From Holophagales bacterium (GTDB lineage Bacteria > Acidobacteriota > Thermoanaerobaculia > Multivoradales > Multivoraceae), in the NCBI GenBank assembly GCA_009843505.1, contig VYDI01000008.1, positions 167,199 through 231,198 of the forward strand: 64,000 nt of DNA, read 5' to 3'. The notes under the pieces are model-generated. The model saw only the letters and a list, made by a program, of their open reading frames with translations. It did not search any database and had not been told where the DNA came from. Below are positions 8,870 to 17,528 of the stretch, piece after piece. Position numbers and translations under genes: made by a program. Every line of letters starts with the position of its first letter. Positions within the stretch are counted from its first letter, which is position 1.

Positions 8870-10951
8870 TTGGCCAGCCTGACCAGAGGACTCCACGAGC
8901 GCCCGGAGTCGTCTCCGACTCCGCCGCCAGCATCGGATCGAGCTCGAACCGCTCAGCGCCGGGCAGGAACTCCTCGCCCTCGGCCAGCCAGGGTCATCGA
9001 CCTGATGATCGACGCGGCTGTCCGCAATCTGCTGGGCCAGCGCCGGGATGACGGTCACTGGTGCGCGGAGCTCGAGGGCGACACGATTCTGGAGTCGGAG
9101 TACGTTCTGCTGCTTCACTTCCTGGGCCGCGGCGACGACCCGCGCGTCGCGGCGTGCTGCGAGCGGTTGCGCGGCCAGCAGCAGCAGGACGGCGGCTGGG
9201 CGATCTACCCGGACGGCCCGACGGACCCGAGCGTCTCGGTCAAGGCCTACCTGTGCCTGAAACTTGCCGGCGACGATCCACAATCGCCACGGATGGCCGA
9301 TGCGCGCCGGGCGATCCTGCGGGCGGGCGGATTGCGCGCGTGCAACTCGTACACGAGGCTCTACCTGTCGATCTTCGGGCTGTGGACCTGGCGGCGGTCG
9401 CCCGCGGTGCCTCCGGAACTCATCCTGTTGCCGCGCTGGTTCTACTTCAACCTTCACGAGATGTCCTCCTGGACCCGGACGATCGTGGTGCCGCTGTCGG
9501 TGATCTGGGCCCTCAAGCCGAGCGTGCCGCTCGATGTGACGCTCGACGAACTTCAGGGGGATTCCAGGCCCGGACGCAAACGGGCGACCCTCTACGAATC
9601 GTTCTGGTCCTTCGTGTTTGCGGGCGTCAACGGACTGATCAAGCTGGTGGAGGTCATCGGTCCGGTGCCCGGGTGGCGGCGCCCCGCCCTGAAGAAGGCG
9701 GAGGAGTGGCTGATTGCCCACGTCGAGGGCTCCGACGGTCTGGGTGCGATCTTCCCTGCCATGGTCAACGCGGTCATCGCGTTCCGCTGCCTTGGCTACG
9801 AGGAGAGTCATCCGCTGGTCCAGGGCCAACTGCGGGAACTCGAACGGTTCGAGATCGAGGAGGCCGGAGAGATGCGGCTCCAGCCTTGCCTGTCGCCGGT
9901 GTGGGACACGGCGCTGTCGGTGGGCGCCCTGCTCGCGGCGGACATGGACGGGAACGACGCGCCCATCCAGGAAGCGGTGGAGTGGTTGCTCGAGCGGGAG
10001 ATCACTGTTGCTGGCGACTGGCGGGAGAAGAGCCTCCAGGGCGCTTCGGGGGGTTGGTGTTTCGAGTACCGCAACGATCACTACCCCGATTGCGACGACA
10101 CGGCGGAAGTCCTGCTGGTTCTGGCCGCGGTCCGGGACCGGGCCGGCGAGTTGGAAGCGCGGAAGCAGGCCGCGGCGGCGCGCGGGAAGCGCTGGCTCCT
10201 TGGTCTGCAGAACCCGGACGGAGGCTGGGCCTCCTTCGATCGCTGCTGCGACAAGGAGGTCCTGACCCTCATCCCCTTCGCCGACCACAATGCGATGATC
10301 GATCCGAGCACCCCCGACATCACCGCCCGGGTGATCAGCGCCCTGCTGGCGCATGGACACGATCCGGGCGATGGACCGGTCCGACGCGCGACGGACTACC
10401 TGCTTCGCGAGCAGGAGAAGGATGGGAGCTGGCCGGGGCGCTGGGGCGCCAACGGCATCTACGGCACCTGGCTCGCCCTCTCGGCGCTGGCGCCGTTGGC
10501 GACGCGGACCGGCGGCCGGCCCGAGGGACGCCTGAGCCGGGCGTGCCGGCTTGGGTGGCGCTGGCTACTCGCCGCGCAGAACGAGGACGGCGGTTGGGGC
10601 GAGTCGCTTCGCTCCTACGATGATCCCGGCTTCAGGGGCCGCGGGCGCAGCACGGCTTCGCAGACCGCCTGGGCGATGATGGGTCTGATCGCGTCGCTCG
10701 AATCGCGGTTCTGGAGCGACGACGCGGCCCGGACGGTGACGGCGCTGGACCGCGCCGTGGCATTCCTGCAGGAGCGCCAGCGCGACGACGGTTCGTGGTA
10801 CGACCGCGACTGGACCGGCGTAGGCTTCCCCGGAGTCTTCTACCTCCGCTACCACGGCTACGCGCAGTACTTCCCGCTCGAGGCGTTGGCCGCTTACAGA
10901 CGGCTGGCCGTGCCGGAGCCTGACGCGATGCCCGCGAACGGACCCTTCTGA
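8870..10951 (+). CDS. shc: Squalene-hopene cyclase
   Basis: 693 residues if the TTG at 8870 is used. The nearest in-frame ATG at 9005 would start only about 15 residues before the first conserved QW repeat, and the promoter position supports TTG. The enzyme cyclises squalene to hopene or hopanol at the membrane. Key evidence is the catalytic DxDD motif as D407-C-D-D410, several QW repeats (QQDGGWAIY, NPDGGWASFD, EKDGSWPGRWG, NEDGGWGES, QRDDGSWYD) and the near-C-terminal GVGFPGVFYLRYHGY signature. The length is slightly above the usual 630-680 because of a Pro/Arg-rich N-terminal extension. It is the first gene of a four-gene hopanoid cluster. Squalene-making hpnCDE are not in this window. Confidence 0.95.
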   Translation: MASLTRGLHERPESSPTPPPASDRARTAQRRAGTPRPRPARVIDLMIDAAVRNLLGQRRDDGHWCAELEGDTILESEYVLLLHFLGRGDDPRVAACCERLRGQQQQDGGWAIYPDGPTDPSVSVKAYLCLKLAGDDPQSPRMADARRAILRAGGLRACNSYTRLYLSIFGLWTWRRSPAVPPELILLPRWFYFNLHEMSSWTRTIVVPLSVIWALKPSVPLDVTLDELQGDSRPGRKRATLYESFWSFVFAGVNGLIKLVEVIGPVPGWRRPALKKAEEWLIAHVEGSDGLGAIFPAMVNAVIAFRCLGYEESHPLVQGQLRELERFEIEEAGEMRLQPCLSPVWDTALSVGALLAADMDGNDAPIQEAVEWLLEREITVAGDWREKSLQGASGGWCFEYRNDHYPDCDDTAEVLLVLAAVRDRAGELEARKQAAAARGKRWLLGLQNPDGGWASFDRCCDKEVLTLIPFADHNAMIDPSTPDITARVISALLAHGHDPGDGPVRRATDYLLREQEKDGSWPGRWGANGIYGTWLALSALAPLATRTGGRPEGRLSRACRLGWRWLLAAQNEDGGWGESLRSYDDPGFRGRGRSTASQTAWAMMGLIASLESRFWSDDAARTVTALDRAVAFLQERQRDDGSWYDRDWTGVGFPGVFYLRYHGYAQYFPLEALAAYRRLAVPEPDAMPANGPF

Positions 10952-10973
10952 GAAAGGACCTGAGCTGAGACCC

Positions 10974-11975
10974 ATGCGAACACCGCTCCACATGGTGACC
11001 GACAACCTGAGGCACCAGGCGAAGAACGCGCTCCTGGGCAGGCGCCGGTATCCGTTCGTCCTGATGTTGGAGCCGCTTTACACCTGCAACCTGGCCTGCC
11101 TGGGCTGCGCGGTGGAGAGGCACACGGGCAAGCTCAGGGACAGGCTGCCGGTTTCGGAGTGTCTCGACGCGGTGCGCGTGAGCGATGCTCCGGTCGTCTC
11201 GATCTGCGGCGGCGAGCCGACGATCTACCCCGAACTCCCGGAGCTGATCTCCGGCATCATCTCCCGGCGGCGGCACATCTACCTCTGCACGAACGCCCTG
11301 CTCCTGGACACCAAGGTGTTCGATCGGGTGCCTCCGAACCGGCGGCTGACGCTGAACGTGCACCTCGACGGCATGCGCGAGACCCACGACTTCGTGTGCG
11401 CCCGCGACGGCGTCTTCGACAAGGCGATCGAGATGATCCGCGCGGCGAAGGAGCGCGGCTACCACGTCACGACGAACACGACCGTGTTCAAGGAGACGCG
11501 GATCGACGAGGTCGAGGAGCTGTGTCGGTTCCTGCGCGACCTCGACATCGACGGCATGCTGATCTCACCCGGCTACCAGTACGAGTCGGTGGACCGCGAC
11601 ATCTTTCTCACGCGTCAGGATACGGAGCGGAAGTTCCGGCGCATTCTCGAGATCGCGGACGACTACAAGCTGACCTCGACTCCCATGTTCCTCGAGTTCG
11701 CGGCCGGCCTGAGGGACTACTCCTGCTCGCCCTGGAGCACCGTCACGAGAACGCCGCTTGGCTGGAAGGGTCCCTGCTACCTGATCGGCAAGCGCCACTA
11801 CGCGACCTACGAGGAGTTCTGGGAGGAGACGGACTGGGACTACTGGGAGTCGCGCGAGGATCCGCTGTGCACGAACTGCGCGATGCACTCGGGGTTCGAA
11901 GCATCGGTCGTGCGCGAGGTCCGCAAGAGTCCGAAGGACGCGCTGCGCCTGGCCGCCTGGCACCTGTCGGGATGA
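10974..11975 (+). CDS. hpnH: Adenosyl-hopene transferase HpnH (radical SAM)
   Basis: 333 residues, the normal length. Radical SAM cysteines are C38, C42 and C45 (CNLACLGC), followed by the ICGGEPTIYPE strand that binds SAM. The C-terminal region contains the DUF3463-type cysteine patch (CTNCAMHSGFEAS) seen in HpnH. The enzyme attaches the 5'-deoxyadenosyl group of SAM to diploptene, giving adenosylhopane, the first step of C35 hopanoid side-chain synthesis. It starts 22 bases after the cyclase stop, so it takes the direct product of that gene. HpnG, which acts next, is two genes downstream. Confidence 0.95.
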   Translation: MRTPLHMVTDNLRHQAKNALLGRRRYPFVLMLEPLYTCNLACLGCAVERHTGKLRDRLPVSECLDAVRVSDAPVVSICGGEPTIYPELPELISGIISRRRHIYLCTNALLLDTKVFDRVPPNRRLTLNVHLDGMRETHDFVCARDGVFDKAIEMIRAAKERGYHVTTNTTVFKETRIDEVEELCRFLRDLDIDGMLISPGYQYESVDRDIFLTRQDTERKFRRILEIADDYKLTSTPMFLEFAAGLRDYSCSPWSTVTRTPLGWKGPCYLIGKRHYATYEEFWEETDWDYWESREDPLCTNCAMHSGFEASVVREVRKSPKDALRLAAWHLSG

Positions 11976-11985
11976 TGGCCGCGGC

Positions 11986-12030
11986 GGCCCAGCCCCCGGG
12001 TCGGGCCCAGCCCCCGGGTCGGGCCCAGCC
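11986..12030 (+). repeat. 18-bp tandem repeat, 2.5 copies, between hpnH and hpnA
   Basis: The unit GGCCCAGCCCCCGGGTCG is repeated from 11986, 12004 and partly 12022. It fills most of the short gap between the two genes and contains CCCGGG palindromes. It may be a slippage product or an intra-operon RNA structure. Confidence 0.8.
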
Positions 12031-12058
12031 GCTGTGCCGGGCCGGCCGGCTCTGACGG

Positions 12059-13060
12059 GTGACGGTTCTCGTCACCGGCGGCACGGGGTTCGTTGGCGCG
12101 CACGTCGTTCGGGCACTGCTCGCTCGTGGCGGCGACCCTGTGCGCTGCCTGGCGCGGTCGGGCGGAGACCGCTCGAACCTCGATGGCTGCGACGTGGAGA
12201 TCGTCGAGGGGGACCTGCGGGATCCCGCGAGTCTCCGGGCAGCCTGCGCGGGCTGCCGCGAGGTCTACCACTGCGCCGCCGACTACCGGCTGTTCGTCCG
12301 CCGTCCTCGTGACATCTACGCCTCGAACGTCGACGGCACCCGTCACCTGCTGGCGGCGGCGGCCGAGGCGGGGGCGGAGCGCATCGTCTACACGAGTTCG
12401 GTGGGCGCGCTCGGGCTGGAGCCCGGCGGCCGCCCCGCGACCGAGACGACTCCCGTCAGCATCGCGGCGATGGTCGGGCACTACAAGCGCAGCAAGTACC
12501 TCGCCGAGCGCGCCACCGTCGAGGCGGCCGCGGCCGGCGTTCCGGTCGTCATCGTGAATCCGTCGACACCGGTCGGTGAGCTGGACGTCAAGCCGACGCC
12601 GACGGGCCGGATCATCGTCGACTTCCTGTCCCGGCGCATGCCGGCGTACGTCGACACCGGGCTCAACCTGATCGATGTGCGCGATGTCGCCCAAGGCCAC
12701 CTGCTGGCCGCGGAGCACGGCCGCGTCGGCGAGAAGTACATTCTCGGGCACCGCAACGTCACCCTGGTCGAGATGCTGGGGATGCTGGCCGACATCACGG
12801 GGCTCCAGGTGCCCCGTTTGCGGCTGCCGCACTGGCTGCCGGTCGGCGCCGCGGCCCTGGCGACCGGTTGGGCGCGGCTGGCCGGCGGCGAACCCCGCGT
12901 CCCGCTTGAGAGCGCGCGCATGGCGCGCCACAGGATGTTCTTCGATGCGGGCAAGGCAGTCAGGGAACTCGGCCTGGTTCAGAGCCCGATCCGGGAGGCG
13001 CTCGGGCGCGCGGTGCGGTGGTTCGAGGAGAACGGCTACGTGAACGGGCCGCGCCGGTGA
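12059..13060 (+). CDS. hpnA: Hopanoid-associated sugar epimerase HpnA (SDR family)
   Basis: 333 residues from GTG 12059. The extended SDR fold is shown by the NAD-binding TGGTGFVG (residues 6-13) and the catalytic Y142-x3-K146 (YKRSK). The product closely follows the dihydroflavonol-reductase/epimerase layout used by HpnA. In other bacteria HpnA lies in hopanoid clusters and is thought to modify a sugar head group, though its reaction is poorly established. The position between hpnH and hpnG supports the name. The stop overlaps the hpnG start as GTGA. Confidence 0.88.
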   Translation: MTVLVTGGTGFVGAHVVRALLARGGDPVRCLARSGGDRSNLDGCDVEIVEGDLRDPASLRAACAGCREVYHCAADYRLFVRRPRDIYASNVDGTRHLLAAAAEAGAERIVYTSSVGALGLEPGGRPATETTPVSIAAMVGHYKRSKYLAERATVEAAAAGVPVVIVNPSTPVGELDVKPTPTGRIIVDFLSRRMPAYVDTGLNLIDVRDVAQGHLLAAEHGRVGEKYILGHRNVTLVEMLGMLADITGLQVPRLRLPHWLPVGAAALATGWARLAGGEPRVPLESARMARHRMFFDAGKAVRELGLVQSPIREALGRAVRWFEENGYVNGPRR

Positions 13061-13851
13061 CGGCGGCGGGCGGTACGGGGCGTCCCACACTGGGTGCTCC
13101 GGCGTCCCCGCCGGCCTCTGGAGGAGATACGGTCTACCTGGCCGCGATGAAGTCCGAGGCTTCGGCCCTGTTGCGCCGCGTCGAGGGCGCCTCGCGCGTC
13201 GGTGATGGCGCTGCCCCCGCTGCCGTCAGGGGCCGCATCGGAGACCGGCCCGTCCAGGTGGCCGTCTGCGGCGTCGGGGAGCGGGCGGCGCGGCGGGCCG
13301 CCGAACGCTGCGCTCGTCTGGCCTCCCAAGGCGCCTGCGGCAGGGTGGTCTGGCTCGGCATCGCCGGCGCCCTGTCGCCGGACCTCGAGGTGGGCGACCT
13401 GGTCGTCGGCCGGACCGTGATGGCGCTGGGCCAGCCGTCCATAGGCGTCGACGAGACCCTGGTCGGGGCGGCCGCGGCGCGAGGCTGCCGTCCGGGCGTT
13501 CTGGTCACCGCTTCCGGTCTGGTGGTCACCGCCTCGTCGCGTGAGGCGCTGTGGCGGAGCAGCGGCTCTCAGCCCCGGACCGCCGTCGACATGGAGACCT
13601 GGGCGGCGGCCCGGGTGCTTCAGCGCGCCGGCGTTCCCTTCGTCGCGGTGCGCGCCATCAGCGACACGGCGGCGGATCGGCTTCCGTCGTGGCTCGAGAG
13701 CGTGTCGTCGGCCGACAGCGGTCTCCCGTTGGGCCCGGTCGTTCGTGGAGCACTGATGCGTCCCTCCGCCCTTGTTCCGCTGGCGAAGATCCGCCTTCGG
13801 ACGACCCGCCTGGGCGTTCGATTGGCCGAAGTGGCTGTCGCGCTCGCCTAG
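13057..13851 (+). CDS. hpnG: Hopanoid-associated phosphorylase/nucleosidase HpnG
   Basis: 264 residues from the GTG that overlaps the hpnA stop. It is a purine-nucleoside-phosphorylase-like protein: the core VWLGIAGALSPDLEVGDLVV and the purine/ribose pocket segment VDMETWAAARVLQRAGVPFVAVRAISD are characteristic. HpnG removes adenine from adenosylhopane to give ribosylhopane (phosphoribohopane), the step after HpnH. The first 24 residues are not part of the fold. They are encoded by a copy of the dispersed 26-base palindromic element found elsewhere in this window, so translation may run through a former intergenic repeat. The next in-frame ATG, at 13147, would cut into the first beta strand. 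Confidence 0.88.
   Translation: MTAAGGTGRPTLGAPASPPASGGDTVYLAAMKSEASALLRRVEGASRVGDGAAPAAVRGRIGDRPVQVAVCGVGERAARRAAERCARLASQGACGRVVWLGIAGALSPDLEVGDLVVGRTVMALGQPSIGVDETLVGAAAARGCRPGVLVTASGLVVTASSREALWRSSGSQPRTAVDMETWAAARVLQRAGVPFVAVRAISDTAADRLPSWLESVSSADSGLPLGPVVRGALMRPSALVPLAKIRLRTTRLGVRLAEVAVALA
13090..13115 (+). repeat. Dispersed 26-bp GC palindromic element, copy A (inside hpnG 5' end)
   Basis: It begins CTGGGTGC and contains GCGTCCCCGC, with complementary GCCGGC-type arms that fold into a hairpin. It differs from copies B-D at one internal base (GCTCC instead of GCGCC). It is the only copy found inside a coding region. Confidence 0.8.
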
Positions 13852-13891
13852 ATGCCGCGACGGGAGATTCACGGAGAGTCGGGTTGACTGT

Positions 13892-13928
13892 CGACGAGCG
13901 TAGTCTTACGCTTAGCTAAGGCTCGTCG
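13892..13928 (+). promoter_or_regulatory. Nested palindromes upstream of the Phd antitoxin, probable autoregulatory operator
   Basis: The perfect 10-base palindrome CTTAGCTAAG (13911-13920) is flanked by CGACGAGC (13892-13899) and its exact complement GCTCGTCG (13921-13928). The site ends 8 bases before the antitoxin ATG. Phd/YefM antitoxins repress their own operons through such palindromes, so this is the expected operator. Confidence 0.55.
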
Positions 13929-13936
13929 GGGTAGTC

Positions 13937-14170
13937 ATGTCAATCGTCAATGTCCATCAAGCCAAGACCCATCTCTCGCGACTGCTGGCGGAGATGGAGG
14001 CGGGCGAAGACGTCGTGATCGCCCGCGACGGTGAGCCGGTGGCGCGGCTCGTTCCCTGCAAGCCAGTGGCCCGGCGCCAGCCTGACGTCCTCAAGGGCAA
14101 GGTCGAGGTTCCTGACAGTTTCTTCGACCCGCTGCCGGAGGATGAACTCGCTGCCTGGGAAGCCAGTTGA
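13937..14170 (+). CDS. Type II antitoxin, Phd/YefM family
   Basis: 77 residues. The N-terminal Phd/YefM DNA-binding fold is clear in VNVHQAKTHLSRLLAEMEAGEDVVIARDG followed by EPVARLVP, the standard pattern of prevent-host-death antitoxins. The acidic C-terminus (DPLPEDELAAWE) is the kind of flexible tail that wraps the toxin. It is followed with no gap by a VapC-type toxin whose GTG start directly follows this stop. The protein should neutralise the toxin and repress the operon from the palindrome just upstream. Confidence 0.92.
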   Translation: MSIVNVHQAKTHLSRLLAEMEAGEDVVIARDGEPVARLVPCKPVARRQPDVLKGKVEVPDSFFDPLPEDELAAWEAS

Positions 14171-14743
14171 GTGCGGGCCCTGATCGACACCCACGCGCTG
14201 CTCTGGTGGGTGGCTGACAGCGCGCGCCTCTCCGAGACGGCCCGCGCCGCGATCGCGGACGAATCGCACGACATCTTCGTCAGTGCGGCATCGGCGTGGG
14301 AACTGGCCACCAAGTTCCGTTTGGGCAAGTTGCCGGGAGGCGAACATGTTGCGGCGGACGTTGTCGCCTGCATCGCCTCGCAGGGATTCCTGGAGCTCGA
14401 GATCAGCGTGGCCGACGCGGAGCGGGCCGGCCGGTTGGCCGGTGCTCACCGAGATCCGTTCGATCGGATGTTGATCGCTCAGGCGTTGGCTCACGATCTG
14501 CGGATCGTCTCCGTGGACAGGGTCTTCGACGACTATGTCGTAGATCGGGTGTGGGGATCGGTTCGTAGTTCCGGGCCCGAAGGGGCTTGGCTTCAGCGCT
14601 GCAGCCTGACAGTCCGCGGCGGGGAAGTGCGTGGCGCACTGCGCCGGCGACTCGCTTGGCCGACGTTCCCGCAACCTAAAGAACTGAGACACGGGAGCGC
14701 TGACAGCCCGTTGGCGGCTCGTCCCACTTCCTCACGTCCCTGA
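14171..14743 (+). CDS. vapC: PIN-domain toxin, VapC family, with unusual C-terminal extension
   Basis: 190 residues from GTG. The PIN nuclease acids are visible: D6 in LIDTHALLW, E44 in SAWELATK and the DPFDRMLIAQA acids near residues 95-98, followed by SVDRVFDDY. VapC toxins cut specific tRNAs or rRNA with Mg2+. The family usually ends right after the last helix, here at about residue 128 (DRVW). The next codon is GGA, one base from TGA, and the frame then runs 62 more residues of Arg/Ser/Pro-rich sequence with no fold. This looks like a lost stop codon. It is co-transcribed with the antitoxin upstream. Confidence 0.85.
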   Translation: MRALIDTHALLWWVADSARLSETARAAIADESHDIFVSAASAWELATKFRLGKLPGGEHVAADVVACIASQGFLELEISVADAERAGRLAGAHRDPFDRMLIAQALAHDLRIVSVDRVFDDYVVDRVWGSVRSSGPEGAWLQRCSLTVRGGEVRGALRRRLAWPTFPQPKELRHGSADSPLAARPTSSRP

Positions 14744-14861
14744 TGCGGGCCCTACCATCTCCAAGATGGGAGATGCGCAGACCCTCCACTTTGTTGTATT
14801 CACCGCGCAAGCAAGGTTGCCGCTTCAAGCGGCTTTGCCCGTCGACTCTTTGATCTCGCTA

Positions 14862-14868
14862 GGGAGGT
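14862..14868 (+). promoter_or_regulatory. Strong Shine-Dalgarno for csb1
   Basis: GGGAGGT lies 7 bases before the ATG at 14876. It is one of the few strong ribosome-binding sites in the window and fixes the csb1 start. In the gap before it (14744-14861) are two small hairpins (14755-14769, 14819-14833) without a T run and no clear promoter. Confidence 0.7.
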
Positions 14869-14875
14869 AACCCGC

Positions 14876-16087
14876 ATGCCCCGCACGATCGACTTGGAGT
14901 TGTTGCTCTCCGCTACGGCTGACGACTCCTTTGAAGCCGGTGTCCGCATCGACACGGAACTGGCCCCTCTGGCGGGCCCGGGCGGACCTGTCAAGCCGGC
15001 CGTCTACGAAGGCGGCAAGTACCAGGAGGATTGGCGATGGGCCTCCCCGGATGACGACGAGCCCACGCCGGTCATCGTAGTCGACAATGTGCCGTCGCAG
15101 GCGAATCGTCTCGAGGAGGCGCTGCGGCGGAACCGGGACCGGGTTCCGGTGCCCGAGTTCGTTCTCGACCTGTCGAGTCTGTCGAATCTGCCTGCTCATC
15201 TGCCGAAGCGGCTGTCGAGCCTGGAGTTCCCGCACCGCAATGCCGACGCGTACCTCAGGGACGCCAGGCTCGGCGACGAGGACTTCATCAAGACGGATCT
15301 GGGGAAGTCGATCTTCGGGGCCACCGCACAGGAGGCGGGGCCCCTAGTGGCTTGGTTTCCTCAAGCGTTGTTGTACGGGTTCTGGCAGTCGCACCTTGGC
15401 AAGAAGCGCGCTAACACGAAACACGCTCGTGCGTGGGTGTCGGAGATCGTAGGGTGGAAGCCGGCACCGCCGTCCGACGCGCCCGCCCCGAAGGTCCTCG
15501 GTTTGAAGGGCGATCCCCTGAATCTCAGCGTCGACGAGCCTGTCGTGTCGAACCCGGACGATCGAGCGAAGTGGTCACTTGGTGGGAGCGGGCAGGTTGA
15601 AGGCGGAAAGAAGGACAAGCTCTCGGAGATGGGACATGGGCAGGTGCCGTTCATGGGGGGCGAAGCCGCAGCAGCCGCGGTTTCCTTTGCCCGGGTGAGC
15701 CAGCGGGCCACCGTTTCATTCGCTCAATTGCGGCGAGTCAGTCTTGGTGCCGGCTACTCCGGGGCCGCTAACGCCGCTTCGCGGGCGCTCTTGGTCGCGT
15801 TGGGGCTGTACGCCCATGTGCACGCGTTCGGCGGCAGTTTCGCACTCCGGTCGGGTGCCGACCTTCGACCCGTTGAGTCCACGGTTACATGGCTAGGTGA
15901 CGAACGGGACGATGAGTGCGCACTCGGCGATTCCGATGCGACGGCAACTTTGCTGCGGGATGCCCTGGAACATGCCAAGTCCGTGGGTGCGCCGCTGGAG
16001 GGCTGGCGCGAAGAGCCGGTCGTACTGTCGCCCAAGGACAACCTCCGCAAGGCCATTCGGACTACATGGCCCGATCTCGCGGGCTGA
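14876..16087 (+). CDS. csb1: CRISPR type I-G (I-U) Cas7 protein Csb1
   Basis: 403 residues. Csb1 is the RAMP-fold Cas7 subunit that forms the backbone of the type I-G Cascade along the crRNA. The family is recognised from the N-terminal RIDTELAPLAGPGG-type segment, the stretch around VDNVPSQANRLEEAL where most Csb1 proteins carry S-x-ANR, and the central GEAAAAAVSFARVSQRATVS strand. It is the first gene of the cas operon, has a strong ribosome-binding site, and ends 1 base before csb2. The gene order csb1-csb2-cas3-cas8-cas4-cas1-cas2 identifies the subtype. Confidence 0.93.
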   Translation: MPRTIDLELLLSATADDSFEAGVRIDTELAPLAGPGGPVKPAVYEGGKYQEDWRWASPDDDEPTPVIVVDNVPSQANRLEEALRRNRDRVPVPEFVLDLSSLSNLPAHLPKRLSSLEFPHRNADAYLRDARLGDEDFIKTDLGKSIFGATAQEAGPLVAWFPQALLYGFWQSHLGKKRANTKHARAWVSEIVGWKPAPPSDAPAPKVLGLKGDPLNLSVDEPVVSNPDDRAKWSLGGSGQVEGGKKDKLSEMGHGQVPFMGGEAAAAAVSFARVSQRATVSFAQLRRVSLGAGYSGAANAASRALLVALGLYAHVHAFGGSFALRSGADLRPVESTVTWLGDERDDECALGDSDATATLLRDALEHAKSVGAPLEGWREEPVVLSPKDNLRKAIRTTWPDLAG

Positions 16088-16088
16088 G

Positions 16089-17528
16089 ATGTTCGCAATC
16101 TCGGTCGATCTGCTGCACGGGACGTTCCGCGGCGATGGCACCGGAGCTTCGAGCACCGGCCTTCAGACCCGGGGAGAATGGCCTCCGTCGCCGTCGAGAC
16201 TGTTCGGTGCTTTGGTGGCTGCCGACGGCACGGGCTCCAGATGTCGCGTCACCGACGGCTCCGAACTGAAGTGGTTCGAGCGTCTGCCACCGCCGGTCAT
16301 CCACGCCGACGCGGAGCCGCGGCACCAGGTGCTCCTGCCCAGATACGTCGTGGAGCATTCGGGCAAGGCGGAGAAGAACACGCACCAGGAATACGTCGGA
16401 CGCAAGGGTGTCGAGGTGCGTCCGGGAATTCGCGTTGCGCCGCGGGTTCCGCGTGTCACCTACGTGTGGGAAGCCCAGACGCCTTCCGCGCCGACTCTCG
16501 ATGCCCTTCGGCTTCGAGCCGCCCGGATCGGCTACCTTGGGACATCGGACTCGCCGGCAAGGGTGCGAGTGCTGACACGACGTCCTGGCGTGGACGGCAG
16601 AAGCGCTGCCTTCACGCCGGACCAGAATGGAGACTTGGCGATCGCCATACCTGCGGAAGGCGACCTGCTGATCCTCGACGCGATGCACGAGGCTTGGTCC
16701 GAACGTGGCGCAGCCGTGGCGCGTTCCCAGTTCCCGGCACTGCGCCATGAAGAGAGCTATCGGTCGCCCCGACCCAATGCAGGCACCGGGCCAGATCGAG
16801 GACGCGTGGTTGCCTGGCTGCGAGTTCAGGCCCCGGTTTCGGGCCGTCGCGTGTCGGTTGTCACCGCGCTCTTCAAGGCCGCGGTCCTGAGCAAGTACGA
16901 GGGCCTCTTCGGAGAGCCGCCTCCACTGCTGCACGGTCACGGGTTCGCCGAGCGTGGCTACGACACTGCGCGGTTCCTGGCTCTCCCGGATGTAGGGTTT
17001 CGCCGGTCGAGCGGCCGCATCTTCGGTCTGGCGCTATGGCTACCGCCGGGACAGGAGTCGGTCGAGTTGAAGCGTTGTCGCGATGCCGCGGTCTCTGTCC
17101 AGAGATTGATTGGCGGCGGCGTTGAAGTGCGCGTTTCGCCGTACGACGGCGCCGAACGGCCCGTGTCCGTGAGACCGTCACGTTGGGCTCTTTCCTCGCG
17201 GGGTTGGGTGACCGCGTTTCCGGCGATCCATGAACGGCGCGGTCCGGTGACTCTCGTGGAAGTGTCGCGGTGGTGCCGCCATGCAGGTTTTCCCGCCCCC
17301 GTCGCGTTCCGCTCAACGCGTGGTCCCCTGATTCGGGGCGCCGTCGATCTAGCGCCGGTAGAGGTGAATCGGCCGGGCAGGCCGAGGCTTCCATACTCGC
17401 ATGTCGAGCTTTGGTTCAAGGAGCCGATTCGCGGGCCGGTCGTCATCGGTGCGGGGCGTCAGCGAGGGTTCGGTCTGTGCGTCCCGGCACGAGCGACCGG
17501 CGACGACAAGAGCAGCCGGCAATCGTGA
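16089..17528 (+). CDS. csb2: CRISPR type I-G Cas5-Cas6 fusion protein Csb2
   Basis: 479 residues from the ATG one base after the csb1 stop. An upstream in-frame extension is antisense-like sequence inside csb1 and is rejected. The N-terminal half begins as Csb2 proteins do (FAISVDLLHGTFRG then GEWPPSPSRLFGALVAADG) and is the Cas5-like part. The C-terminal half ends in the glycine-rich loop GAGRQRGFGLCVP typical of Cas6-like RAMPs. In type I-G this protein both caps the crRNA and cuts the repeat at its hairpin, which fits the strong stem in the array repeat. The stop overlaps the cas3 GTG by 4 bases. Confidence 0.92.
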   Translation: MFAISVDLLHGTFRGDGTGASSTGLQTRGEWPPSPSRLFGALVAADGTGSRCRVTDGSELKWFERLPPPVIHADAEPRHQVLLPRYVVEHSGKAEKNTHQEYVGRKGVEVRPGIRVAPRVPRVTYVWEAQTPSAPTLDALRLRAARIGYLGTSDSPARVRVLTRRPGVDGRSAAFTPDQNGDLAIAIPAEGDLLILDAMHEAWSERGAAVARSQFPALRHEESYRSPRPNAGTGPDRGRVVAWLRVQAPVSGRRVSVVTALFKAAVLSKYEGLFGEPPPLLHGHGFAERGYDTARFLALPDVGFRRSSGRIFGLALWLPPGQESVELKRCRDAAVSVQRLIGGGVEVRVSPYDGAERPVSVRPSRWALSSRGWVTAFPAIHERRGPVTLVEVSRWCRHAGFPAPVAFRSTRGPLIRGAVDLAPVEVNRPGRPRLPYSHVELWFKEPIRGPVVIGAGRQRGFGLCVPARATGDDKSSRQS

